From assembly GCA_014607495.2 (NCBI GenBank), contig CP053156.1:9734001-9798000 (forward strand): a stretch of 64,000 nucleotides of DNA, read 5' to 3'. Below, piece after piece: positions 52,719-64,000 of the stretch (position 1 is its first letter; each line of letters opens with the position of its first letter). The notes under the pieces are model-generated. The model was not told where the DNA came from, searched no databases, and saw only the letters and a program-made list of their open reading frames with translations. The stretch comes from Carposina sasakii. Taxonomy: Eukaryota > Arthropoda > Insecta > Lepidoptera > Carposinidae. The position numbers and the translations under genes are program-made.

Positions 52719-54249
52719 TCTGGTCTTAGGTCTACGCATGACTTTCCTATTCTACAATTCTATCCTTCTTATTTAGTACTATAAATGTGAAAGTTTTTGA
52801 AATTTGCCAGAATGGCTAATACTTCTAAATATCACCTAGTTCAAGCGGAGATAGTCGCGGGGATCTGCTAGTCCTACCATGCATTCGTAATAACTTTACA
52901 CAGCTCCTGCTCCTCTACTCTTTCTGGCTAGGTATAATAGCCTCAAACGGAAGAGGGACAGCATACCCTCATCCAATCCCCTGAGTGACAGTAAAGTAGT
53001 CAATGTGCGTTTAACTATGTCAGTTTGCTTTGATTTATGCGGGTAGATCAAGACGGGCACAATTTAAACTATTTCAGGGGCGCCACTTAGTATACAATTC
53101 AAATGAGATACAAACCGACTTTGATGTCGCATAATTTATCCATGCACATTTAGTTGTCGAGCTATATTGATTTAACATTTGTTTGGAGTTGGAAAATGGA
53201 GTTATGAAATATTTTTGTCAACATAGGTAGTATTGTTTTCGGTTGAATCAACTCTTTGATGAATAGGTTTTTTTGTTGAAAGCAGTTTTTGTATTTTTTA
53301 GCTGCACTCGGTACTATATATATGGTATTATACGGTATCCAGTAGGTATCAACGTCAGATATTCAAAATCTCATTTGATTTATGGTTGCATAAAATAACG
53401 ATTTTGCAGAACAATGAGCAGTAAAAACGTGTATGGAATATTCAGCTTAGTATGTACTATTTAAAATTGAATAAAATTGTTGTCTCTATGTAGTTCAAAA
53501 GCGAGTCAAAAAATATTTTGTATTTAAATAAAGTTTTATTTTACAACGTTTTCAAAGTGATCCACAAAAAAAAAATATATTTTTACTTCTAGTTTTACCT
53601 ATCTAGTCTCGTGTAAAAATATATCTGTATTACACAGGTAACAAGTTTTTATAGCGTCTCCAATTCACCTGAAGTACATTCAATTGCCCTGCATTTTATT
53701 CTATTGCAGGCGTATTCATAAATTTTCTACTTTCCCAGAAAAATCCTATTTTATTCCGAGATAAAAGTTTAATTTGACGTAGTCGAATATTTTTTTTCTG
53801 TAGGCGAAATCGGAAACCTACTGTTGCATTAGTTACCTATCAAAAAATTGTATCCAAAATCTTTAATTTTTTCCATCTTTTATCCAAATTTTTAATCTAT
53901 AAAAAGCTTTTGTATTAAATTTGTTTGCAAAGAAAGGCTAAAGTATAATGATTTGGCACGAACCTTTGCTTGTACACTGCAAAACGAAGATTAACTCCAG
54001 ACGTGGTGTACATAGTTGTAGGCAAATTGTAAAACTGTAGGGATTAACCAGAATATCGTGCTTTAGGCATGGAAAAAATAATAAGTGTGCTATGGACGGA
54101 GCTGCAACAGTAATAATAACAATTTAATTTCATGCAAATATTCTTCGATGTATAGAACTATAAACTATTCGATAATACACATACAAATACTCAAGTTGGG
54201 CTGAAGTATATACCTATATCCTATTTCTGGTATGTTTATATTTTTCTAG
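52719..54249. other. Non-coding stretch
   Basis: 52780..52870 resembles the ATAAATGTGAAAGTTT-type dispersed repeat. No gene. Confidence 0.4.
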
Positions 54250-54437
54250 AGAAGGTTTAAATGCGATATTTGAACCAGTCGGTGATACTGCAGGGAGGTT
54301 CAACAGGTGAAACTGCTGAGGGTGAGTATACTATAATCAAATTAAAAAATAATTTAAAACCATTAGGATGTAGTTCTCAAACCCTCACGCACGATTTATC
54401 CGACTATATAAAATATATAAAAAATCGTCCTGCTTAA
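54250..54437 (+). CDS. Candidate exon or small frame, unrecognised
   Basis: A strong acceptor (TATATTTTTCTAG) ends at 54249 and a strong donor (GAGG/GTGAGTAT) lies at 54322. Inside, ATG at 54261 opens a frame of 58 codons to a stop at 54435..54437 (MRYLNQSVILQGGSTGETA at its start). Another frame reads EGLNAIFEPVGDTAGRFN before a stop. Splice signals and frames do not agree well, so this may be an untranslated exon or chance. Confidence 0.17.
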
Positions 54438-55068
54438 TCTATGTTCTTGTAATTCGGTGTCTTGTCAACTACTAGTGTTTGGCAATGAGTGCGCCGCTCG
54501 GCCCGTCCTTGTGCAAATTAAACGGGCGGAGGTAGTAGCAGAATGATTTATACCGCAAGCCAAATTGCTTTTTGATTCGTAGTAAGATTCATTATATATC
54601 CAGCCAAAAACTGGAACGTTTGTACTTTTAAAGTCTTATCATAAATAAAATACAGTTAAATTGGTACTTACCTATGTAAAATAGTACATTTTTTCTGATA
54701 TCATAGTGGTACTCGTATTTTTTAAAGACTGTTTTCCACCCTGAATTGTCGTTTTTTATAGACTTATTGTTTTTACCAGCCGCACAAGGCTTCATTCGCG
54801 TTAACTTTAGAATTCCTGTTATTTTCATTCTCGAAGAAATTTCGGGAAATCTTTTCTTAGTGCTTGCCTACGTTCTCCAAGGATCACAGGCACGTGCCAA
54901 ATTTCAGTCTGCTACAAGCTGTAGTATCTGTCTTGGCTGAAGAGACATTTATATAGACAGACAAGCAGAGAGTTAGCCTTATCTGTCTGAAATACTAAAT
55001 AAATAATTTAATAATAATCTCTTTTAGAGATAGCAGTATTTTCTGACTGAAGAGATCTTGCAAGCTGT
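54438..55068. other. Non-coding stretch
   Basis: No supported feature. Confidence 0.4.
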
Positions 55069-55697
55069 TGGGAGGTAGCGGGAAGGGGAAGACCCTGTTC
55101 CTCATCTCCGGCGCTGGAGTGAGTTCTGACGAGGAACAGTTCCTCCACTTCTGTCTTGCCTTCGCCGGCCGGGCAGAGTGGAGTCGCGAGAGCTAAGACA
55201 GCTCGATGGTGGACGTGCCCCTCCGTAAGTGGCGAGTTGGCTGCGGTTTAAAGTCCAGGGGCACCCCTCCACCCTAGCCGCTCACCAAATGTTGCCCCCT
55301 TTGTCGCTCCGTGCGTGCGGCCGTTTCAGGGGGCCCATGAAATGAGTCATCGAGTGACTGCAATTTTGAGACTTGGTTGTAATTGCAGGCGTCCGTTAGT
55401 CTCCTTTAAATAGCCCGATTATCCAACTCCACCCAACAATCACCCCCATAGCCCATGACCTTATTTTCCATCGCACGACATAGATCTGCACTCCAATAGT
55501 CTTGCACATGCCGGGACCATCGCCGGGTGTATCATATTGTGCGGTCGGCGATGGTATCCGCCATGTGTATCCCACACCATATTAAAGTCCTCTAAAAAGG
55601 GCCTCTACATCTTGGCCACGGCCCGATGCACGCCTCTCAAAGGACCGGGACTCTGTAGTCCCGAGAATTTAAACTGAGATACAATAATAATAAATAA
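55069..55697 (+). mobile_element. LINE 3' end (R1/Jockey-like?), GC-rich
   Basis: A sharply bounded GC-rich block begins near 55069 and ends in an (AAT)n-type tail (ACAATAATAATAAATAA). Its first part reads SDEEQFLHFCLAFAGRAEWS and then stops; the rest is an untranslated region with GATGGTGGACGTGCCCC and AGGGGCACCCCTCCACC. The layout (short C-terminus, long GC-rich 3' UTR, A-rich tail) is that of a 5'-truncated non-LTR retrotransposon; the clade is a guess. Confidence 0.55.
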
Positions 55698-55793
55698 CCT
55701 TCCAACCTACAACTAACTACAAACCTACCAAAACAATAGAAAACATCTCTCCGAAATTTATTTAAATCCTAACATTTATAACAAGATTTGTAA

Positions 55794-56139
55794 TCAGTTC
55801 CCCTGATACCTTTATTTATTTTTGTAAGAAAAATTATAACATTTTTTATAAGAAATAAACCCAGAGGCTTTTGTGTAGGTAACGGGGGAATGATTCAATC
55901 TGAAATTGACGTCGAAAAAGGTATTGTACACGAAATGTTTCCCCGAAAACATAATTAAACCGGTTGTACTGTATGTAGATGCGACTTTTTGTAAAATAAC
56001 CTATGGTGTTCGCGTAACAAATACGAGTGTTATGTCTAAAAAGATATCTCTAAAAAGATTTATTTCGTATTCAGGTAGTATAAATTTGAGAGTAGATTAT
56101 ATAGAAGGCAAACCCGCTGTTTTTTTAACCCATTATTAA
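55794..56139 (+). pseudogene. Candidate terminal exon, unrecognised, possibly frameshifted
   Basis: Frame 55906..56139 encodes 77 residues of protein-like composition (for example KPVVLYVDATFCKITYGVRV) and ends in two stops, followed at once by AATAAA and again AAATAAA, as at the end of an animal gene. An overlapping frame (55794..55958) reads GGMIQSEIDVEKGIVHEMFP before a stop, which suggests one frame change near the CCCC at 55940. No family was recognised. It could be a decayed gene end, a transposon part, or chance. Confidence 0.3.
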
Positions 56140-56590
56140 TAAACTTTTTGTAAATAAAAAACTTTCTAACACAACAACAAAATATTGATATATATTTAAA
56201 TAAACAATTTCCTAGGTAGGTATATACTTTACAATTTTCCGACTGTTACCGTGAATAACCCATAGAGGCAACGAACTTTTCCTTCAGGCTTACCTACTTT
56301 TATCCAGCGTAAATAAACTATATGAAAATCCGTCCATCGAACTTCGGGATACGTAGCACTACCTACAACGCGTCCATTCGTATAAACGTCTGTATAATTT
56401 CCTTATTGGTGCGAAAATAAAACAACGAACCATCCCTGCTGCCGGTGGCAGGAAGTGCGAAGTGATTCGGACAATCTGTCGCCGGAGTGAGGGGGCCATG
56501 ACTGATTGTAGCACATTATGTCACTCAACTTATTCACAACCAGATTCATACCCAGATTCACTGAACTGAGTGACGTTTTCACAATATATA
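56140..56590. other. Non-coding stretch
   Basis: Polyadenylation-like words at the start; otherwise nothing recognised. Confidence 0.4.
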
Positions 56591-56952
56591 ATTTAAAGCC
56601 TCAAGCATACCGGATGCGTATGCGTACACGTAAGCGTAGACGTACACGTACCTCTGAGTTGTAATGTATGGAACTGTATAGGCATGGGCAGACCAGATGC
56701 GTATGCGTAGACCTAAGCATAGACGTCAAGCGGTGACAGTTCCATACATTAAGTACGTGTACGTCTACGCTTACGTGCACGCAAACGCATCCGGTGTGCT
56801 CGACGTTTTAACTCAGAGCTACGCTTACGTGCACGCAAACGCTTCCGGTTTGCTCGAGGCTTAATACAGTTCCATACATTACAACTCAGAGGTACGTGTA
56901 CGTCTACGCTTACGTGTAGGTATACGCATCCGGTGTGCTCGAGGTTTAATTC
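56591..56952. mobile_element. Inverted-repeat element built from TACGY-type words
   Basis: The left end TTTAAAGCCTCAAGCATACC recurs inverted at the right end (CCGGTGTGCTCGAGGTTTAA). Both sides carry CGGATGCGTATGCG-type and ACGTAAGCGTAGACGTAC-type sequence, then TGTAATGTATGGAACTGTA (inverted as CAGTTCCATACATTACA). The middle contains further inverted and direct copies. TTTAA at both ends hints at TTAA targeting. The Arg-rich minus-strand frame 56749..56964 is an artefact of the repeats. Confidence 0.65.
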
Positions 56953-59900
56953 TTTACTGTACATAATAAAACGCTTATATATTTATATGATAAATAGTAT
57001 AAATCTGACAATACCAGCGGCTAATATAAATAATAGCGAATGTAGGCTCACTCCTTACCACGTAGCGTGAAAAGTGGGAATGAAATTTGCACACTTCTGT
57101 CCATCCTCTTTGGGGAATACTGTGCGTGACTATATGTTATGTATAGTGTACCACTTAAAGAGATTTAATTAAGAAAGTTGTTTTCTTACTCTTATGCTTT
57201 TAGTCAATATCTAGCTAGATATCTTAGTTCTCAAATCAATAGATGATAACGTAAATATAAGTTTCTGTGATCATTAGAGCCTTATTCATTTTGAATTGTC
57301 CTTTCCTTCCGTTGAATCCTTTGTAAGGATCCTACTGTGCGCGTCATAAACAAATAGCTGTCTTGAACAGAGCCTATAAATAATGAAGCTTTTAAAAGAA
57401 ATAAACATCTAGAATTTATTAGTCTTGGATATTTATTGGGCTGGAATCTTTCGTAATCCATTAAATGAATGATATAATCTTTGTGCATCAATAGTACAAA
57501 AATATTTGGGCAAATAATTTTCATTTTATTTAAGTTTACAAATGACTTCCAGAATAATATTGCGGTAATGAAATAGCCCAGTGATAAAACAATATAATAC
57601 TAAGTAATATGCGCCCAAGAAAATACGTACCTAATCTTAGTTTCCAAGTTAAAATTTTATGCAACGGTCGAGATAACGCTGCCCTTACTGCCGAGTTTTT
57701 CTCAGCCACTCATATAATCTGCGGAATTAACTGGCGAAGAAATCTTAATACAAAAACTTTGTTTTCAGCTTATTAAAACGTTGCAATTTTACTTTACTTT
57801 TCATGACTTCTGCGGTGTATTATAGCTGCGTCGCGGATTTGAATTTCCATATAAACAAGGTACTTACTGGAAATTTTTCGTTGCTCTTTGACTTGGAAAT
57901 AAATGTTAAACTCAGTACAATTATCGGGCAGTTTGTCGTTCCGGATAAGCTGAAAGCTCAATCTATTGTGAAGTCAGGACTTTTGACACTGTACAAGAGC
58001 TTTATAAAGAGAGAGAGAGAGAGAGAGAGAGACGCTGAACTGAAGTAGAATGGAAATACTGTTTTAATGTGCTGTAAGATTGTTAATAAATACTTAAATA
58101 TTACTGAAATCTCTTTAGATGGGTATTTCTCATGTCAATGTCCAATGACACCTACGTACGTTTATACATCTAGTGATATTACATTTGATATTTATTTATT
58201 TAATGATTTAGGATGTTACTGAAATAGGCTACATAGACATCGTTTTCTTTAATTTTTCCTTTCCTTTTCGCGATAAAATAAAAAGCGTATTTGCATCACA
58301 GAATTATAACCATTTACATGTTATTTGTTCAGTGTAAATTAAATAGATCCAGAGAAGTATAAAACGAAGGTTATTTTCATCTTAGAGTAGAATATTTAGT
58401 ACATTGTTATACCATACAATTAATATACCTAATTGCATATCTAAATACGAACACCATTTTACACATAGCTAAAATTGATAAATAGAAATTGATCAAGAAC
58501 TTTTGGCGCTATTAATAAACTGCGCTTCTAGTAACATCCTCGGTATATGAGTTTGAAATGTTTATTTGATAAGTATCATTATAATAGAGGTAGCATTATC
58601 AAAAAATTCAACAGTAAGAAATAACTGTAGGTATCCCCATCATAAAAATATAATATCGTTAGGAAACGTTAATTTTTATAAAAAATCTTCCACCATCAAC
58701 GTCAAAATTACTGATGAAGCCTCCCTACGGATACGGTTTGGAAGAAAAATATACATAGATTTTTTTGTAAATAGCATTTTTCGCTATTAAAATCTTAATG
58801 AGACATTTTCGTGTAACAAAATACTTTAGGGATCCCTATATTAAATATTTAGATATTATTAAATTGTTGTTTGTGCCTGAACATAGTGTTATGGATTTAT
58901 TTCTTTACCTACCTACTATATTTCATTAATTCTTTTTAAGTATAATTACTTAATCAGCTACAATAGATCGACTATCCCAAATAAATAAACTTTATTATAT
59001 TATATTTATTTATAAAAAAATAATATATAAGATCCAAGTTTTTTTTGAGTAGACTGTCTATAACATCTACATCTACTATAGTGTATAAATATGGTCAGTT
59101 AACTCTTTGAAGTACAATATTATCTATCCGTGCATAGTAAGATTACATCGCCGTGTAACACGAGAATACTTTTGCCTCGTTAGTAAATTAAATTTGGCAT
59201 AATTTGCGTCCGAAATTAACATTTAGATTTTTTGATGAAAAAAGTGAAATAGCGAGAAAAAGGTGGGACAAGCAGGCTGGTAATTCTTCTTTTTGTATAC
59301 CTAATTTATGATAGCGGGCACGAAGCAAAAATGGAGAACTCGTACGAATATGCAGGTTTAATTCCACGGCCTTTTGTACGAATGAATAAGAGGCAAGTCT
59401 TTAATTATGAACAAGCCACTAGCTGTTTTATCTTTATAAATTAAGGCACGTGAAAACAAGGGGCCGCTTGTATCAGTACTATTTAGTTTTAACGAGTTTT
59501 TCTTGTGTTTGTCATAGTTTACTAACATTAAGGATACGAGTACAATATTTTCTCTCTTAAAAATGCAATATAATCAAAACAGATTGGTTTTTATTTATTT
59601 TATACACGCACACGCATGTACTAGGTAGTTTAACTTGATTTCGATGTTTTTATTAGTTCTGGCACTAACTGCCTTAATGAAAAGCTATCGTTAATACCCA
59701 ATTGCTATACTACAGTAGAGATCAAAATTAAATACGCAGATTATGTATTAGTTTACAGCTAATTTTAATAACGAGATTTGCTTACCTCTGATTTAATCTT
59801 CAATGGTTTTCTTTTAAAATTTCAATTTCGGAACCAGAAATTTGAGATTCGTTTGATTTTTATTATTGAAATTGGCCATTAATCTTTAATTATTTTTATA

Positions 59901-61330
59901 CAAATATAATTTGTAATTAATAATAATAATTACTATACCTACTACTAAAATTAAAATTAAAATCTATCATTGCTATTTACCTTTATACTGACATCAATAT
60001 ACTCGTACCCACTCACTTCCAACGTACGTACTAATAAATGAGTATATACATACATGTTTTATCGTGATTTACTTTAATTTATTATGCGATACCCACTTTA
60101 TTTACATCAATTAATCCTTTCAATCCCCTTGATTAATAATCCAGGAACCTTTAAGTGTACCGTATAACTCTTCGCTTTGGAAGAGCGGGTAATTAATAAA
60201 AACATAAAGTTTAATGTAGAAAATTTCAAGAGAAAACAATATTAGGTTTTGAGTAAACTAAATCTTCTAGCAATAAGTTATTCACAAAAATGCTACGGAG
60301 TATTAAGACAGAAGTAAGAAGTGTTCAGATGTATAAATCCACGTTAGAAAATTTATTTTGTTACTGTAAATTGTAATCATAAAATCGTACGTCTTTCGGT
60401 GTCAATCCAGAATTGTCCATGTTTTGTCCTTTCTTTATGTACTCGTAACAGTTTAGTATTTCAATTTCAAAATTTCGGTTACAATTTTCCTTTTATATCC
60501 AAACATTTTTCGACTGGGGAGCCGTTTGGAGCTTGTTTAATAATGGAAATGTCCAAATTAGATTGGTTACGACTAAAATAACGGCGTTTTTTCATATCCG
60601 GGTAGTTTTTGTTGATATCTAATAAGATTCCAACTCTGTTTTATAAGTATTGTTTCCGAGGTAGATCGTACTGGTGCGGGTATATTATATGTATACCTAT
60701 TTATACCATAATAGGTTTAACAAAACTTTAAACTAGTTATTATCACCACTTAAGTCCACCAAACGAATTTCTCAGTATTTAAAGAATAAATCTGTTGTTT
60801 TAACATTTCCCCATAAAGTTCCATACTGAAGGGGCCTTTTTTCCACCAGGTGGAGCCTAGCTTAATCGACTAGGGCTATTGTCGACGGGCCCACAATGGA
60901 TTATATACGTCCCCGGCTTCCACATTGTTCCCCACTCTTGTATTCAAAGCTTTATCGGGAAAACAAACCGTATATCGATGTTAGTGTTTAATCGTTTATA
61001 TGATCTAAGATGGTTATTTTAGTAAACGCTTAAAATATTTTTGAATTGAGTGCTAATTGCTGTGGTGCTCAATATTTGTGCTAGAATTTATTTGATGTTG
61101 TGTTTTGATAGTTTTAATAAATCAATAATATGCGACACACAACGCTGCCCAAAACATTTTTTTATATCTATGTTTATTATCCTATAATAAATAGTAGGTA
61201 TAACATTAAATATCAGTTTAAATAGCATGTAGCAAGTGAAGGTACTACCGGTTTACTACTGTCTACGTCCTTAATGACTAAAGCCTCTTCTATAAAATTA
61301 ATAAACTGATACACTACATGCAGGTAACAT
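56953..61330. other. Long AT-rich non-coding stretch
   Basis: Frames at 57282..57524, 57803..58048, 58566..58790 and 60399..60581 lack motifs, splice context or known domains. A (GA)n run lies at about 58008..58032. No repeat copy was recognised, so this may be unique host sequence. Confidence 0.35.
58008..58032. repeat. (GA)n microsatellite
   Basis: About 12 GA units. Confidence 0.85.
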
Positions 61331-61385
61331 TGATTCTTAGAATAATGATTCGCGGAGCGAAGACCAATCATTAATCTAAGAATTG
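61331..61385. repeat. Small palindromic repeat, copy 2
   Basis: ATTCTTAGAATAATGATTCG and GCGAAGACCAATCATTAATC with TAAGAAT form an imperfect inverted repeat that matches 2643..2712. Confidence 0.55.
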
Positions 61386-61846
61386 ATTTAAGACTCGTGA
61401 AATAGTGGGTTAACGTATTAAAGAGTCTTTGATGATTTCACGTGTATCCAGTAGCTCAACCATACGTATTATATTGTAAAATATAAAATACAAGCTACTC
61501 TGCGTGTCTCAAAAATAGTCTCAGTGAAAAAAATATGAAAATAAAAATGTACAATAGAGAAAATTTCACGTTTTCACTTCTTTAGTAAAACGAGTAAACG
61601 GTTTCCATCCTTCTATCCCACTATGACCGATATCCGATGCCACTCCCCGTGGCTCAAGGCAAACGTGAATTGTATTTGTAAACCAAAATCGATATATTTT
61701 ACACCACAAGTGATCAGCACAGGCAGCAAATGAAGGGGTGGTATTTAATCTCAATCTTTCAGGTAATGAGCTAGTTTGCCACTTAGCTTTTACATCTCAC
61801 CACGATGTTAAACGTCGGTATGGAGTAACATTCGCGAAAATGCAGT
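61386..61846. other. Non-coding stretch
   Basis: The minus-strand frame 61566..61754 has no motif. Confidence 0.4.
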
Positions 61847-61905
61847 TCTAGCTACACCATTTTCGGGAACATCGGGTGTATGTTCCCGAAAATGGTGTAG
61901 CTAGA
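61847..61905. repeat. Perfect 26-bp hairpin
   Basis: 61847..61872 is exactly the reverse complement of 61880..61905, with a 7-base loop CGGGTGT. No mismatch in 26 pairs. Confidence 0.95.
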
Positions 61906-62647
61906 GGTTTCTCTGAAAAGAAAACAATATAAGGTAATTTTGCCTTTTTAAATTTCTATCTCATTATACAACCTCAAAAGAGACTTTATTTGTTCTCAAT
62001 TTAGCTAAGATAACTTTTATTAGGTCAATCATAAATAACCTATGTTTAACCTAAAAATTCAGATCTATCTCTAGGAAAGGGGTGCACTACTTTACAGATG
62101 GAGTTATTGTGAACAGTTTACAGACTACTCAAAACATTGCTGTTCTAGCTAACATTCCCCTAAGCCAATGTCGTCGTTTTATAAACCGACACTGACTTGA
62201 AATACAAAACTGGCGGCTATACGGCCTTATGATTCCTAGAAAATATGCCAAGAATAGTTTAAATAAACTATTAAATCAAAGCAACATAGTAACGTAGGAG
62301 ACGCTACAAAGTCAACCCACGGCTGTTGCTTTGATATGAAATTTAGAATGAGTCATGACTTTGTTTCTATTATGCTGATGTGCTCGTAGGTATCACCGGG
62401 AAATTGCGTTCGTAGATTATCCAAAATTCTCTTAAGACAAAGTCTGAGGTATTACCGTCTGTACACATCTCCAAAGTTTACTACTTAGACTGGATAAGAC
62501 GGACTGTGTTGCAAACTTTTACGAAAATTTATTTGAGTTTTGAGAGATGTAAAACATAAAAATATTCCGTCAAGTTTCTAACTTACTTATTCATGGAGAT
62601 AGTATTAAATATTTTCGATATATATAGGTATATTAGTTTATTGTGGT
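61906..62647. other. Non-coding stretch
   Basis: No supported feature. Confidence 0.4.
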
Positions 62648-62692
62648 GAACATAATTTTGTTGCTGGATTTTACAGCAACAAAATTATGTTC
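62648..62692. repeat. Perfect 19-bp hairpin
   Basis: GAACATAATTTTGTTGCTG (62648..62666) and its exact reverse complement at 62674..62692, with a 7-base loop GATTTTA. Confidence 0.95.
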
Positions 62693-63705
62693 TGATATAT
62701 TATGACCAAGATGAACTGAAAGATAATGAAGTATTTAAGTCAAGACAATCCTACTAATACTATAAATGTAAAATTTTGTCAGAATGTAAAGTTTAAATGT
62801 TAATATTAATTGAGACTAGACAATTTAGATTAGATGTTTTTCTGTTTGCACATTTAATACAAACGAATGATATAACTCTTTAGCCTCACTTAGTTTTGTG
62901 CGTACCTATTATGTTACTCATAAATTATAACCAAGCATATCATGTAAAAACTTTGAAGAAAATATAGAAGATATTCTTCGCAGAACCAGTGCATTTTATT
63001 TACGGGATAACTAAGTTAACCGTTCGGCCGCTCTGCGAGTCGTTGTCGTCAACAACTAGTGATGTAACTGCTTACTCTTTATCTATTTTTTTGTGTTTTT
63101 ATTATAGCAAGATACGCATATTGGTCCTTTGTATAGGTAAGTTATTTTAAGGTGTTTACCAAAATTTTGAGTGGAAACAACATTTTTCTACGCGAAAGAT
63201 TTCAGCTAAGATTACAGCAAATTGCAAGAGATTGGAGATCGAACTATACCTACATCCATCTATGAAAACAATCGAAGGTTACATTTGATCCGTAAATTTG
63301 ATATCCATACCTATTAAAGCAATTAATTGCCAAACTATAGTTATAGGTATAGAACAGGATTAAGAATTTTAACAATAGGAATTTTAACACAAGGACCTTA
63401 AGATCTTTGAAAATGATCTCTGATTCAGCAAACAGAGAAGTACATAAATGTGCATTTGATAAAATTTTAGTACATCACTAGCAATAACTAAATGAACCGT
63501 TGAGTTAGATTGGACGGATCGAATGGTTCCGAGAATAATCTATTTAAAACATTGAATATAGGTAACTTACTCAAGAATATGTCGGACTTTAAATCAGTAG
63601 ACTACAAATGCAAATGGCCAACACAAGTTCTATGGTAAAATCTTGTATGCAGATAATATAATTTCTTGAAACACTCACTCTTAATAGAAGCTTCGGAAAT
63701 GATAA
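62693..63705. other. Non-coding stretch
   Basis: No supported feature. Confidence 0.4.
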
Positions 63706-64000
63706 AAACCGATACTGGTTTCAGGCTGCATATGACTAGCATTTTTACATGCAATGTAGGTACTGCTGTTTCAGATGCGGTTGTCAGTACGTGTCGGTGT
63801 TTTCAAATTATAATTTCAGACTTTATTTATCTTTACAATGTTGAGTAAGAAAGATGAAATAAGTTCTCTAAACTACTCATTAGTTTATAATTTGAAAACA
63901 CCGACACGTGCTGACAACCGCATCGGAAACAGCAGTATCTATGTACATTCCATGTGAAAATTCTAGTCAAATGCAGCCTGAAACCAGTATCAGTACTTCA
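63706..64000. mobile_element. Large inverted repeat at the right edge
   Basis: The left arm (about 63706..63820, GATACTGGTTTCAGGCTGCA, GATGCGGTTGTCAGTACGTG, TCGGTGTTTTCAAATTATAA) and the right arm (about 63880..63995) are reverse complements with few mismatches, around a spacer of about 60 bases. The outer end may continue past the window. Foldback transposon or MITE; no protein. The frame 63666..63848 is spurious. Confidence 0.75.

Noticed and set aside
56749..56964. 71-codon Arg-rich minus-strand frame
   Set aside because: It is produced by repeated TACG/CGTA words in an inverted-repeat element.

Overview
This is AT-rich eukaryotic DNA, most likely from a moth or butterfly. The evidence is the repeat content: tRNA-headed SINEs, RTE-like LINE tails ending in (GAT)n or (TATG)n, many short inverted-repeat DNA elements (MITEs), and a BEL/Pao LTR retrotransposon. 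Several of these families are, from memory, typical of Lepidoptera; no search was run. No host gene can be called with certainty. The window reads as intergenic or large-intron sequence filled with transposons.

The one large coding object is a BEL/Pao retrotransposon at 9324..15851. It has two 188-bp LTRs identical base for base (9324..9511 and 15664..15851) and a 5-bp target duplication GTACC on each side. It carries gag-protease (10115..12076), then reverse transcriptase, RNase H and integrase (12077..15034), then a separated C-terminal integrase-associated domain (to 15264). Identical LTRs mean a recent insertion, yet the reading frame is cut by one in-frame stop at the gag-pol boundary and again by a stop plus frame change in an A/T-rich run after the integrase core.

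Left of it (1..9300) lie a SINE with a 12-bp target duplication (907..1251), a hAT-like MITE (2440..2625), a TA-flanked 469-bp element (3706..4174) with a second copy interrupted by a LINE fragment (5543..6031), a MITE family with GGGGGC ends (5228, 7227, 7641), a unit flanked by a 13-bp duplication and ending in a palindrome (6707..7107), and LINE tails.

Right of it (15852..40000) repeats are sparser: SINE and LINE tails, two long-inverted-repeat MITEs (21505..21758, 34811..35069), a hAT-like MITE inside a SINE (27912..28264) and a LINE inside another repeat's tail (37763..38054). Around 40.5..43.9 kb five tRNA-like modules form an inverted dimer plus one single copy. From 43 to 56 kb come more LINE and SINE tails, a GC-rich LINE 3' end (55069..55697), and weak candidate exons at 47.9, 49.6..50.0, 54.3 and 55.8..56.1 kb. 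From 56.6 to 64 kb are an inverted-repeat element built from short CG/TA-rich words, two perfect hairpins, and a large inverted repeat running into the right edge.

The elements have no joint pathway. The organising theme is nested insertion and foldback structure. All calls were made by eye; family names are given only as far as motifs or copies within the window support them.
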